Shown here: piece after piece, positions 32,617 through 41,221 of the stretch
Position numbering within the stretch: position 1 is the first letter of the stretch
Layout of the letters: every line of letters begins with the position of its first letter
Assembly: GCA_903885375.1 (NCBI GenBank)
Contig: CAISIK010000141.1
Coordinates: forward strand, 1-64,000
Length of the DNA: 64,000 nucleotides
Reading direction: 5' to 3'
Source: an uncultured Pseudomonadota bacterium
GTDB taxonomy: Bacteria; Myxococcota_A; UBA796; SXON01
The notes under the pieces: generated by a model
The model's input: only the letters and a program-made list of their open reading frames with translations
What the model was told of the DNA's origin: nothing
Databases searched by the model: none
Position numbers and translations under genes: made by a program

Positions 32617-34125
32617 GTGCTCTGGCTCAACCTGGCTTGTTCAACCCCCGACACCGGCGAGGACAGCGCGGCGCCGCTCCCGATGGACGATCGGGTGTCG
32701 CTGGGCGAGGTGCAGCCCTGCGAGAGCCCCGCGGCGTCGGTGAGCTACACGGAGTCCGGGGTGGCGTGGGGATTCCAGGACGGCGAGACCGAGGAGGAGC
32801 GCCACGAGGAGAGCCCGTCGATCGCCATCGGTGACATCTCGGGGGATGGGCTCGATGATGTGGTCGTGCTCCAGCAGCTCGGCAGCTCGTACGTGTACAC
32901 GCGGTCGGGCTCGGGGTTCCAGTCGCAGCGCGTGGCGGGCCCGGGCACCTCCGCCCTGCTGGTCGACCTCGATGAGAACGGCCGCCTCGACCTCATCGTG
33001 GGCGGCATCGCGCCCTACCTGTTCCCCGACATGAGCTCCTCGCCGGTGTTTCTCACGGGCGTCCCGGCGATCGACGAACACGCGCCCGTGGGCCTCCACG
33101 ACTTCGCGCCCGGCGATCTCGACAGCGATGGCCAGCTCGACTTCTACGTGCCGATCACCCGCGATCAGCACGGCGGGACCGACTACAACGACGTGCTCGT
33201 GGCCTACGACGGGCTCGATCCGGTCGTGGATGCGGAGACGGTCCCTTCGGACGTGGGCATCCGCCACGGGTTCGACGCGACCTGGTTCGACGAGGACGGC
33301 GATGGCGACCTCGACGTGTACCTCGCCAACGACCTCGGCTCGGTGCTGGGTGCGAGCACGCTCCTCCGCAACGAGGGCGGCGTGCTGGAGGATGCTGCGG
33401 CGAGCTGCTTCTGCTCGCTCATGACGAACAACAAGGGCATCGACGTGGGCGACGTGAACCGCGACGGGCGGCCCGACCTCTACGTGACCGGAAACCCCAC
33501 CAACACGCTCCTGAGCCAGCTGGCCGACGGCACCTGGGTGGACGTGACGGCCGCCACCTCGGCCACCGGGGTGGATTCGGGCTTGACCGGCTGGGGCGGC
33601 AACCTCGTGGACTATGACAACGACGGCTGGCTCGATCTCCTCTCCGCGCAGGGCGATCGGTGGAACACCGGCAACGACAACGAGCGGATCGACGTGTCGC
33701 CCCGCCTCTTGCGGCAGGTGGACGGCGCGTTCGTGGACGTGGGGCCCGAGGTGGGCGTGGAGGGCCTGGGCTCCTTCCGCGCGGCGGCCTCGATCGACTT
33801 CAACGCCGACGGCGTGGAGGACCTGCTGGTGACCGGCCTCGAGGGCCCGCCGCTCTTCTTCCTGTCGGACAGCTGCACCGAAGCCGCATGGCTGGAGGTG
33901 ACGGCGCCGCGCGGTAGTCGCGTGGAGATCGACGTCGACGGGTCCACCCAGACCGCCTGGGTCCGGGGCGACGAGGGCTACCTTTCTAACGGCCCGCCGC
34001 GCGTGCACTTCGGGCTCGGGGAGGCCGATGGCGTCGAGGCGATGCGGGTCATCCTGCCCGGCGGCGGGCGGGTAGAGACCGGCGCCTTCGAGGGACGGCG
34101 CCGGGTAACCGTGGTGGCCGACTAG
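32617..34125 (+). CDS. FG-GAP repeat lipoprotein with ASPIC/UnbV-like C-terminus
   Basis: 502 aa from GTG 32617, preceded by GGGAG at 10 nt. The N-terminus VLWLNLACSTPDTGEDS gives only seven residues before a putative lipid-modified Cys. Several FG-GAP/VCBS calcium loops follow: IGDISGDGLDDVVVL, VDLDENGRLDLIVGG, GDLDSDGQLDFYVP, WFDEDGDGDLDVYLAND, GDVNRDGRPDLYVTG, VDYDNDGWLDLLS, IDFNADGVEDLLVTG. The C-terminal part (LEVTAPRGSRVEIDV, RVHFGLGEADGVEAMRVILP) matches the ASPIC/UnbV domain. It is probably a surface-exposed beta-propeller adhesin or binding protein. Confidence 0.85.
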   Translation: MLWLNLACSTPDTGEDSAAPLPMDDRVSLGEVQPCESPAASVSYTESGVAWGFQDGETEEERHEESPSIAIGDISGDGLDDVVVLQQLGSSYVYTRSGSGFQSQRVAGPGTSALLVDLDENGRLDLIVGGIAPYLFPDMSSSPVFLTGVPAIDEHAPVGLHDFAPGDLDSDGQLDFYVPITRDQHGGTDYNDVLVAYDGLDPVVDAETVPSDVGIRHGFDATWFDEDGDGDLDVYLANDLGSVLGASTLLRNEGGVLEDAAASCFCSLMTNNKGIDVGDVNRDGRPDLYVTGNPTNTLLSQLADGTWVDVTAATSATGVDSGLTGWGGNLVDYDNDGWLDLLSAQGDRWNTGNDNERIDVSPRLLRQVDGAFVDVGPEVGVEGLGSFRAAASIDFNADGVEDLLVTGLEGPPLFFLSDSCTEAAWLEVTAPRGSRVEIDVDGSTQTAWVRGDEGYLSNGPPRVHFGLGEADGVEAMRVILPGGGRVETGAFEGRRRVTVVAD

Positions 34126-34146
34126 GGAGCGGGAGAGCGGCCCGGC

Positions 34147-34725
34147 TCAGGGCGGCTCGTTGGCCGTATCGCCCGTATCGGGCACGGGCGGCTCGCTGGG
34201 CGGCTCGCCGGGGGTGGGGACGATCGTGGCGGCCACGGACACGGAGCGGCCATCGACGTCGGTGGTGTCGATCTGCATCCGCGCGTTGGTCCACAGGAGC
34301 TGGGTGGCGATGTCCTCGCTCTCCGTGCCGCCGCCCATGAAGCCGAGGTAGGCGTAGAGCCCCACCGCCGAGGCCGTGCAGTCGGCCTCCTCGATGAGCA
34401 GGATCCGGTAGGTCTGGTCGGACACCACCTCGCCCGTTTCCGCCGTGATGGTGAAGTGCACCAGCTGGATCGGGTTCATGTGGTGAACGCGGATGCTGCC
34501 GAGGATGTGGTTGCCGCCTTGCGAGCCGTGGATGACGGGGAGCTCGTCGCCATCGGAAACGGGTACGAACGCGGTATCGCCGGTGCCCAGCTCGGCGATG
34601 GCGGCATCGTCGGTACAGCCGGCTGCCGGGCTCCCTCCGCCGCTGTCGACCGTTTGCCCCGGGCTCGGGCTCGAGCAGGCGGCGACGAGGGCGGCGAGCG
34701 GGAGGGCACACACGACGGAGCGCAT
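34147..34725 (-). CDS. Lipoprotein of unknown function
   Basis: 192 aa. A standard lipoprotein signal (MRSVVCALPLAALVAACSSPSPG) is followed by a compact domain with TDDAAIAELGTGDTAFVPV, HMNPIQLVHFTITAETGEVV and ARMQIDTTDVDGRSVSV, and ends in a Pro/Thr/Asp-rich tail (PPVPDTGDTANEPP). The family is not recognised. It is convergent with the FG-GAP gene and follows the SGNH gene (34733-35734) by 7 bp, so it is probably cotranscribed with it. Confidence 0.72.
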   Translation of the reverse strand: MRSVVCALPLAALVAACSSPSPGQTVDSGGGSPAAGCTDDAAIAELGTGDTAFVPVSDGDELPVIHGSQGGNHILGSIRVHHMNPIQLVHFTITAETGEVVSDQTYRILLIEEADCTASAVGLYAYLGFMGGGTESEDIATQLLWTNARMQIDTTDVDGRSVSVAATIVPTPGEPPSEPPVPDTGDTANEPP

Positions 34726-34732
34726 GGGGCAA

Positions 34733-35734
34733 CTATAGCGCGCCGAGGCAGGCTCCGGCCCGGATTCGCAGCCATGCCGCGAGCGCTTCGCCGGTGACAC
34801 GATTGCCGTTGGCGCTGAGGTGGCCCTCGTCGTCGGAGAGCACGAAGTCCGTCTGGCCGACGGCGCTCGATCGGAGGTCGGCCACTCCCGGGGGGCCCGC
34901 ATTCTCGAGCATCCAGCCATCCAGCACCCGGGGGTGGGGGCCGGGCTGCACGTCCTGCGCGAAGGGGAGGTAGCCGAGGTGCACGCTGCCCCCCCAGGCG
35001 GCCGCCGCGGCGCGCATGTCACCGAGGACGGTGGTGCGTTCGACATCGCTCACCCGCGGCACACGCGATCGATCGGTGGGGGTATCGCCCGAGGCGGTGT
35101 GGACGGGCACGACGAAGGGAGCGTCCCCATCCGGGGTGAGCGCGCGGCGGAGGAGCGCGTAGATGCGCGAGTGCCGGTTGAGGGTGACGCGGAGCCAGGC
35201 CGGGAGGTCGGCGGCGCCCCGCCGGGCTTCGAGGTCGCTCACGAGGGCGAAGTTGGTGTCGTGCATGGGCACGAAGAGGACGGTGACGTCGGGCTGGTAG
35301 GCGGCCACCGCCTCGCTGAACAGGGTGGCGGCCATCACGGTGGTGTACCCGGGCTGGCCGGCGTTGAGGACCTCGGCGGCGGGGGCGAGGGCGGCCTCCG
35401 CGGCGTCGGCCACGGTGGCGCCGTCGTCGACCCCCCATCCGAAGACCGTGCTGTCGCCGAGCAGCGCGATGCGGCAACGGCCCGGCGTGCGGGCGGTCGG
35501 CACCTGTGTGCGCAGGCCCCCGGCGTTGGTGGAGACGACGAACGCGTGCCCATCGCGGGGGCCGCGGAGCGGCTCCGCCCGAAGGTTGGCGGTGAAGCGC
35601 CACACTCCGAAGCGGCCCACGTCGTAGGCCGGGGCGGTGCCGGCGAGGTGGAGGCCCGCTTCCACGAGCACCAGGAGGGTGAGCGCCACGAGCACGCCAA
35701 GGAACGGGCGGCGACGCTGTCGACGGCTTCTCAC
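34733..35734 (-). CDS. Membrane-anchored SGNH hydrolase
   Basis: 333 aa from GTG 35734. A very basic N-terminus (VRSRRQRRRPFLG) and one span (VLVALTLLVLVEAGLHLAG) precede the SGNH domain: CRIALLGDSTVFGWGV (GDST nucleophile), LNAGQPGYTTVMAATLF, VLFVPMHDTNFALVSDLEAR and the C-terminal LSDDEGHLSANGNRV, where D-E-G-H supplies the Asp/His pair. This organisation matches the gene at 27068, so the two are probable paralogues acting on envelope polymers. A longer frame upstream has low-complexity sequence and was not used. Confidence 0.82.
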   Translation of the reverse strand: MRSRRQRRRPFLGVLVALTLLVLVEAGLHLAGTAPAYDVGRFGVWRFTANLRAEPLRGPRDGHAFVVSTNAGGLRTQVPTARTPGRCRIALLGDSTVFGWGVDDGATVADAAEAALAPAAEVLNAGQPGYTTVMAATLFSEAVAAYQPDVTVLFVPMHDTNFALVSDLEARRGAADLPAWLRVTLNRHSRIYALLRRALTPDGDAPFVVPVHTASGDTPTDRSRVPRVSDVERTTVLGDMRAAAAAWGGSVHLGYLPFAQDVQPGPHPRVLDGWMLENAGPPGVADLRSSAVGQTDFVLSDDEGHLSANGNRVTGEALAAWLRIRAGACLGAL

Positions 35735-35802
35735 ACCCCAATAGAGCCCGGCCGGCGCACGCCCGCAAGCCCGGATAGGGGGAGGCGGCCGGGGGTGGGG
35801 AC

Positions 35803-37050
35803 GTGGTGCTGCAGCTGATGACCGCGCTTTGGATTTCGACCGGCCAGGCCGTGGAGCCGGCTGCCCCCGGAACACCGCCGCCGCCGGGAGGCGCTCTGGC
35901 GCCTACGGCTCCGGGCACCGCGCCTGCGGGCGGGGCCGACCCTACGGCCTCCACGGCCGGCCCCAGCGTGGGTGGCTCGGGCATCGTGGTCCGCCTCATG
36001 GCCGACCCTCCGCCCGCCTCGCCGCTCACCGTGGAGCTCGCGGCCGGCGGCACGAAGCTGGCCGAGACCACGCTCAACGACGAAGGCAAGGACCCCGACG
36101 TGACGGGGGGCGATGGGATGTACTCCGGCGCCACGTTCGTGTCGGGCGACAGCTTCACGGTCACGGTGAAGGCGGCCGGCAGCCTGCTGGGCACCACCGA
36201 GGTGGCCTGGAAGCCGGCCGACGCGCAGCGCGATCTCACACTGGCCTGGTCGGGAGGCAAGCTCACCGGCGAGGCCGGCGTTTCGAACCCCGCTCCCGCG
36301 CCGGGCACCGCCAGCCCCCCCACGCCGGGAGGCGAGCCCGCCTCGCCCGGCGCTTCGCCGGCCTCGCCCGGCGGTCAGCCCGGCTCCCCCGGCGGTCAGC
36401 CCGGTGGTCAGCCCGGCGGCCAGCCCCCGGCGGGCCCCGGCGGTGTGGCCACCAGCGCCGATGCCACCTGGTACCTGGTTTTCGGCGGCGCGCTCCTCGC
36501 CGCGGCGGCCCTCGGCTACTTCTGGTTCCGCTCCCGGAGTGCGGCGCCCGCGCTCGCGCTCCCGCCGGGGGTGGCCCGCGTTGCCGAGCGGGGCTTGTTC
36601 GGCCCCGGCACGCCTCCCGCGAGCGGCGGCCCCTCCACCTGGACGTTGCCGGTGGAGCCCGAAGCGCTCCCCGGCCTCCTGGGCGCGCTCGCGGCCCGCC
36701 GCCGCGTGCTCGTCGTGGTGGCCGATGGGCAGGCGCTGCCCGAGGTGGCCGGCGGTCCCGTGCACCGGATCGCGCCCGACAGCACCGACGCCGTGCTCGA
36801 TGCCGCCGAGGAGCTCCTCGGCAACGACAGCGCCGGCGCCGTGCTGTGGCTGGCCCCGCTGCCGGAAGGCTCCGCGCGCGAGGCGCTCCTCGCGGAGCTG
36901 CCGCGCGGCGCGGGGCTCCTCGCCGCCGGCGGCGGCGGCGACCCGGCCTGGCCCGCGGCCACGCTGATGCGGGACGACGGCTGGGTGCTCGAGTGCGGCG
37001 GCCTGCGCCGGGCGCTCCGCCCGGGCCCCGAGGGCTTCCGCGAGGGGTGA
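35803..37050 (+). CDS. Secreted/membrane protein with Gly-Gln-Pro repeats
   Basis: 415 aa from GTG 35803 (GTG 35806 also possible). A weak signal (VVLQLMTALWISTGQA) leads to a Pro/Ala-rich stretch, an Ig-like or CARDB-type segment (LTVELAAGGTKLAETTL, DGMYSGATFVSGDSFTVTV), a collagen-like low-complexity linker (GGQPGSPGGQPGGQPGGQP), one membrane span (about 222-242, WYLVFGGALLAAAALGYFWF) and a cytosolic C-terminal domain of about 160 residues (RRRVLVVVADGQALPEV, SAGAVLWLAPLP). I do not recognise the C-terminal domain. It may couple an external module to a cytosolic one. Confidence 0.7.
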   Translation: MVLQLMTALWISTGQAVEPAAPGTPPPPGGALAPTAPGTAPAGGADPTASTAGPSVGGSGIVVRLMADPPPASPLTVELAAGGTKLAETTLNDEGKDPDVTGGDGMYSGATFVSGDSFTVTVKAAGSLLGTTEVAWKPADAQRDLTLAWSGGKLTGEAGVSNPAPAPGTASPPTPGGEPASPGASPASPGGQPGSPGGQPGGQPGGQPPAGPGGVATSADATWYLVFGGALLAAAALGYFWFRSRSAAPALALPPGVARVAERGLFGPGTPPASGGPSTWTLPVEPEALPGLLGALAARRRVLVVVADGQALPEVAGGPVHRIAPDSTDAVLDAAEELLGNDSAGAVLWLAPLPEGSAREALLAELPRGAGLLAAGGGGDPAWPAATLMRDDGWVLECGGLRRALRPGPEGFREG

Positions 37051-37051
37051 C

Positions 37052-37900
37052 TCAGCCGGCGGAGGGGTAGTCCTCGACCGCGCGTTGGCCCAGCTTCACC
37101 TCGATCGCTTCGACGAGGCCGGGCTCGGTGAACGCCAGCACGAGCAGCGCCGCGAGGCGCGCGCCGCGGATGCGTGAATCGGGCCCGTGGCCGACGACGT
37201 CGGCCGTCCACAGGCCGCCGACGTTCATCTCGGGCTCGTTGTTGCCCGGTGCGGTGACGCGCAGTGCGCCGAAGTCGGCGCCGTTCCAGGGAGTGCCCAG
37301 CCAGTCGGTGTAGGCGCCTGGGGTGGAGAGCGCGCCCGCGCGGTGCTGGAGGAAGAAGCGCGCGTCGGCGAGGTGCTCCTGCCGCTGCGCGGGGAGGGTG
37401 GTGACCCAGGACTCGGCGGCCCGGAGCTGCGCCGTGAGCGCCTCCCACGTGGCCTTGCGCGGATCCTCGAGCGGGGCCCGCGCGGCCTCGAGATCGGCGC
37501 CCAGCGCGGCCAGCTCCGCCTCCTCGGGGGTCGGGCCGGCGGCGTAGCGCGCCGCGATGGCCTGCAGGGCCGGGGTGAGCGCCTCCTCCGCCACGCCCGC
37601 CGCCTCGGCCCGGGCGGCGGCTTCGGCTTCGGCCGCCTTCGCGGCCGTGGCCAGCTCCTTGAGCGCTTCGAGCTCGGCGGGGGTGAAGCCGGCCTCGGAC
37701 AGCCAGATCAGCATCCGCGCCCGCTGGCCCACCCGGCGGGCGGGCTCGCCCACTTCGCCGGCGTAGAGGCTCCGGTAGAGCGGCTCGGGCTCGGCCACGG
37801 CGGCGGGCGCCGCGGGCGTAGCCGGGGCGCCCGGACCCGCCGCGGAGAGGTCGACCTTGCACGCCGCGATGAGCATGAAACCAACGCCGAACGCCACCAC
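37052..37900 (-). CDS. Alanine-rich lipoprotein with coiled-coil region
   Basis: 282 aa from GTG 37900. A lipoprotein signal with lipobox IAAC (FGVGFMLIAAC) precedes a long Ala/Glu helical region (TPAELEALKELATAAKAAEA and following) likely to form a coiled coil. The more globular C-terminal part contains AESWVTTLPAQRQEHL, YTDWLGTPWNGADFGALRV and LLVLAFTEPGLVEAIEVKL. Not recognised. It is divergent from the large membrane gene at 37922, with only 21 bp between the starts, and convergent with the gene at 35803. Confidence 0.72.
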   Translation of the reverse strand: MVAFGVGFMLIAACKVDLSAAGPGAPATPAAPAAVAEPEPLYRSLYAGEVGEPARRVGQRARMLIWLSEAGFTPAELEALKELATAAKAAEAEAAARAEAAGVAEEALTPALQAIAARYAAGPTPEEAELAALGADLEAARAPLEDPRKATWEALTAQLRAAESWVTTLPAQRQEHLADARFFLQHRAGALSTPGAYTDWLGTPWNGADFGALRVTAPGNNEPEMNVGGLWTADVVGHGPDSRIRGARLAALLVLAFTEPGLVEAIEVKLGQRAVEDYPSAG

Positions 37901-37921
37901 GCGGGTTACCTCGTTGTTCCT

Positions 37922-39676
37922 ATGCTAACACGGCGCTCGGGGGCCTTGGGCCGTCGCGACCTCCTCGCCGCCACCGGCCTCTACGTCGCCCTCGCCCTCC
38001 TCGTCTGCGCGCCGGCGCTCCCCGCGCCCACCCGGTACGCGCTGGGTCACCCCGAAAACGACGTGTGGAACCACGTGTGGGGCTACGGGTGGGTGGAGCA
38101 CGAGCTCGCCGCTGGCCAGCTTCCCGTCCACACCACCGACGTGGGGTGGCCCACCGGGGGGAGCCTGTGGTTCATCGATGCCTTCAATGCCGTGCTCACG
38201 CTGCCGGTGCAGTGGCTCGGCGGACCGGTGCTGGCCTACAACACGGCCATCTTCCTGAACCTCGTGCTCGCCGGGCTCGGCGCCTGGGCCCTCGCCCGGG
38301 AGGTGACGGGCTCGCGCTCCGGCGCGCTCGTGGCGGGCGTGGCCTACGCCTCGGCGCCCCACCTCCTTGGGCAGCTCTACAACGGCATCTCGGAGACGCT
38401 CGCGGTCGGCTGGCTGCCGCTCGCGGTCCTCGCCCTCCGCCGCCTCTTCGTCGCGCCCAGCGCGGGCCGGGGGCTGGTGGCCGGGGCGCTCCTCGCCATC
38501 ACCGCGCTGGCCAACTGGTACTACGGGCTCTTCGCCGGGGTGATCGCGCTGGGGCTCCTGGCGCGCGAGGGCCTGCGTCGGCTTGCGGCCCGGCGCCGGC
38601 GAGGGCAGCTCGCCCCATTGCCCTCCCTCGCCTCGGCCGGGATGGCGGGGGCCGCGCTGGCCGCGCTGCTGGTGGCCGGCCCCTTCGCGGCCTTCGCCTC
38701 AACCATGAACGCGCCCGACGCGCTCGTGACCCGCAACCCCGCCTTCGTGTGGGCCACGCTGGTCATGCACAACATGACCGACGTGGAAACCTTCGTGCAC
38801 CCCGGCAAGTTCTACAGCCCCGACTTCTTCGCGGAGTCAGGGGAGCGGCTCATCGTGGTCGTGTACCTCGGCCTCGCGCTCCTCGTGCCGGCGCTGGCGG
38901 CGCTGGCTACCCCGGCCCGCCGGCAGGCCGAGCCGTGGTTTCTGCTCTTCGGCTCATTCTTCGTCCTCTCGCTCGGGCCCTTCCTCTACGTGGGCGGCGC
39001 CTACGTGGCGGCGCGCGGCGGCTGGATTCCGCTGCCGTTCCTCGCGCTGTACCAGTGGTTTCCGATGTTCTCGCGCATCTCGCACGCCTACCGCTTCGTG
39101 GTGGGTTCCACGCTCGCGCTCTCGGTGCTGCTCGCGTTCACGGTGCGGGAGTCACCGCGCTGGGGCATCCGGGCGGGCGTGTTCGCCGCGATCGTGGGCG
39201 GACTGCGGGTTGCCGAGGCCTTCTTCGCCTCGCCCGCGGTGTGGCCCCTCCCCGTGGCCGACGTGAGCGTGTCGCCCGCGGTGGCCGCGCTCGACGACGG
39301 CGCGGTGCTCGACCTGCCCATCACCATGCCGGTCCTCGCGCGGTCCCGTCTGCTCGCGGGCCAGTTGGCGCACGGTCAGCCCGTTCCTTTCGGGCTCAAC
39401 GATCCCGTCCCCACCGCGTTGCACGAGAACCACTACACCAACTTCCTCGTGGAGCTGGAGCGGCGGAACGTGAGCGCGCGGCCGGGGGCCCTCCCGCTCT
39501 TCGACCTCGCCGTGGGCGCCACCGGCCTCAGGGCCCTCGGGCTCCGATGGGTGGTGGTGCACCGCGGCGACTACCACCCCGACCAGCTTGCCCGGGTGCA
39601 GGCCTTCCTCGAGCTCACGGCGCGGCGCGTGGCCGAAGATGACCGGGTGAGCGTGTACGAGCTGCCGGGCGTCTAG
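37922..39676 (+). CDS. Polytopic membrane protein, GT-C glycosyltransferase-like
   Basis: 584 aa with about 10-12 membrane helices and a soluble C-terminal domain of about 150 residues. The first periplasmic loop carries HPENDVWNHVWGYGW, with acidic and aromatic residues where GT-C enzymes keep their catalytic Asp/Glu. Other landmarks: GWPTGGSLWFIDAFNAV, YASAPHLLGQLYNG, FSRISHAYRFVVGS. The family resembles YfhO/DUF6311-type polyprenol-sugar-dependent transferases. No known homologue is certain. It shares its stop codon region with the next gene: a single CTAG at 39673-39676 supplies TAG to both convergent genes. Confidence 0.75.
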   Translation: MLTRRSGALGRRDLLAATGLYVALALLVCAPALPAPTRYALGHPENDVWNHVWGYGWVEHELAAGQLPVHTTDVGWPTGGSLWFIDAFNAVLTLPVQWLGGPVLAYNTAIFLNLVLAGLGAWALAREVTGSRSGALVAGVAYASAPHLLGQLYNGISETLAVGWLPLAVLALRRLFVAPSAGRGLVAGALLAITALANWYYGLFAGVIALGLLAREGLRRLAARRRRGQLAPLPSLASAGMAGAALAALLVAGPFAAFASTMNAPDALVTRNPAFVWATLVMHNMTDVETFVHPGKFYSPDFFAESGERLIVVVYLGLALLVPALAALATPARRQAEPWFLLFGSFFVLSLGPFLYVGGAYVAARGGWIPLPFLALYQWFPMFSRISHAYRFVVGSTLALSVLLAFTVRESPRWGIRAGVFAAIVGGLRVAEAFFASPAVWPLPVADVSVSPAVAALDDGAVLDLPITMPVLARSRLLAGQLAHGQPVPFGLNDPVPTALHENHYTNFLVELERRNVSARPGALPLFDLAVGATGLRALGLRWVVVHRGDYHPDQLARVQAFLELTARRVAEDDRVSVYELPGV

Positions 39677-41217
39677 GGCGCGGAGCTTCCGCCCTCGGCG
39701 GCGTCGAGGTCGGTGAGGACGGCGAGGAGGTCGGCGTTGTCGGCGGGATCGATCCCATCGGTGAGGCGCCGGGCGAGGACGAGATCGCCGGCATCGAGGG
39801 CGGCGCGACCGGCCGCGGCGGCGAGCGGGGCGCTGCGTGGGCAGTGGGCGGAGACGACGAGCCGGGCGCCGCGGGCCGCGCCTTCGGCGTTGCCGAGGCG
39901 CAGGGGCAGCGTCACGGCGGGCAGGCAGGCGGCCCGGTAGGGCACCGCGGCCTCCAGCGCCGCCTGGTAGAGCACGGCGGCCTCGGCGGAGCGGCCTTCC
40001 GCCACGAGCACCGCCGCGAGCGAGTTGCTGGTGTAGGCGGAGGGGGTGTCGGCGTGGGCGGCCTCCCAGAGCGTGAGGTCCGAGCTCCAGGCCGGCAGCC
40101 GCCCGTGGAGGATGACCACCCAGCCCACCACGACCGGCCCGAGCACCGCGAACGCCCCCCGGCGGTCGGGAACCGCCGACGCGATCACGACCGCGATCCC
40201 GGCGAGCGGCACGTAGAGGTAGCGCTCCCCGATCTGCCCCCGCACGGCGATCGCGAGGAGCGAGGGCGTCATCGAGATGGCCGCGAGCGTGAGCCCCGCC
40301 CAGGCGAGCGGCCCCCCGCGCCGTACGCAGAGGGCCAGGCCCGCGAGGAGCAGCCCGAGCAGCATGTACTCGAGCGGGCTGCCCTCGAGGTAGGGCAGGA
40401 ATTCGCCGATGGAGAGCGGGTAGGGGAAGACGAGGAGCGCCGCGTAGTGGGTCGCCAGCTGCGGCGAACCCTGGAGCAGCCCGACGAGTTGGATGGACGA
40501 CGGCACCGACGCGGGCGGGATGGCGGCCGCCGTCCGAAGCCCCAACCACGTGCCGATCGCGAGGACGCACGCGAGGTAGCGCGGGAGCGGTCCTGGCCGC
40601 CGGTCCCGGGCGAGGTCCAGGCAAAGGAGCGCGATCGGCGTGAGGACGGCGCTCTCCTTGGCGAGCAGGCCAGCGAGCGCGAGCGCGAAGCCGACCGCGA
40701 GCCTCGCGGGCCCGGGACGCGCGGGCAGCAGCGCGAGCAGGGTGGCGAAGATGAAGCTCGCCGCCATCAGGTCGTTCCGGGCGGCGATCCAGGCGACCGC
40801 CTCCGACTGGAGCGGATGCAGGGCGAAGACCGCGGCCCCGACCAGCGCGGGGGTGGGCGGCACGAGCCGCCGCAGGAGCGCGAGGAACAGGCCGACGGCG
40901 GCGAGGTGCCAGGCCAACGAATGGAGGTGGTGGGCGGCCGGGGAGAGGCCGAAGGCCGCGCGGTCGACCATCAGGTCGAGGAGGAGGAGCGGGCGGTAGT
41001 AGCCGCTGAACGCATCGACGCCGGCGGTCTTCCAGAGGTCGGTGCGGAACGCTTCCATCCACCGGCCGGGGTGTCCGGTGAGGGTGTTCTGCACCACGAG
41101 GGGCACGTCGTCGAAGACGAAGCCGGCGAGCGCGAGCGCGCTGTAGGCGCCGAGCAGGCAGGCGAGCAGCATGGCGCCGGCCACGCCGACTTCGCGGGTG
41201 GTCGGCGTCTGGGTCAA
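39673..41217 (-). CDS. TMTC-like membrane glycosyltransferase with TPR-like C-terminus
   Basis: 514 aa from a TTG start at 41217. An N-terminal GT-C-type membrane domain carries the DD motif in the first loop (GFVFDDVPLVVQN), YYRPLLLLDLMVDRAAFG, HHLHSLAWHLAAVGLF, ALHPLQSEAVAWIAARNDLM and LAKESAVLTPIALL. These are hallmarks of the TMTC/DUF1736 family of O-mannosyltransferase-like proteins. The last about 130 residues contain TPR-like helices (NSLAAVLVAEGRSAEAAVLY). It may glycosylate secreted proteins or lipids at the periplasmic face. It follows the YceI gene on the same strand. Confidence 0.8.
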   Translation of the reverse strand: MTQTPTTREVGVAGAMLLACLLGAYSALALAGFVFDDVPLVVQNTLTGHPGRWMEAFRTDLWKTAGVDAFSGYYRPLLLLDLMVDRAAFGLSPAAHHLHSLAWHLAAVGLFLALLRRLVPPTPALVGAAVFALHPLQSEAVAWIAARNDLMAASFIFATLLALLPARPGPARLAVGFALALAGLLAKESAVLTPIALLCLDLARDRRPGPLPRYLACVLAIGTWLGLRTAAAIPPASVPSSIQLVGLLQGSPQLATHYAALLVFPYPLSIGEFLPYLEGSPLEYMLLGLLLAGLALCVRRGGPLAWAGLTLAAISMTPSLLAIAVRGQIGERYLYVPLAGIAVVIASAVPDRRGAFAVLGPVVVGWVVILHGRLPAWSSDLTLWEAAHADTPSAYTSNSLAAVLVAEGRSAEAAVLYQAALEAAVPYRAACLPAVTLPLRLGNAEGAARGARLVVSAHCPRSAPLAAAAGRAALDAGDLVLARRLTDGIDPADNADLLAVLTDLDAAEGGSSAP

Positions 41218-41221
41218 CGCC

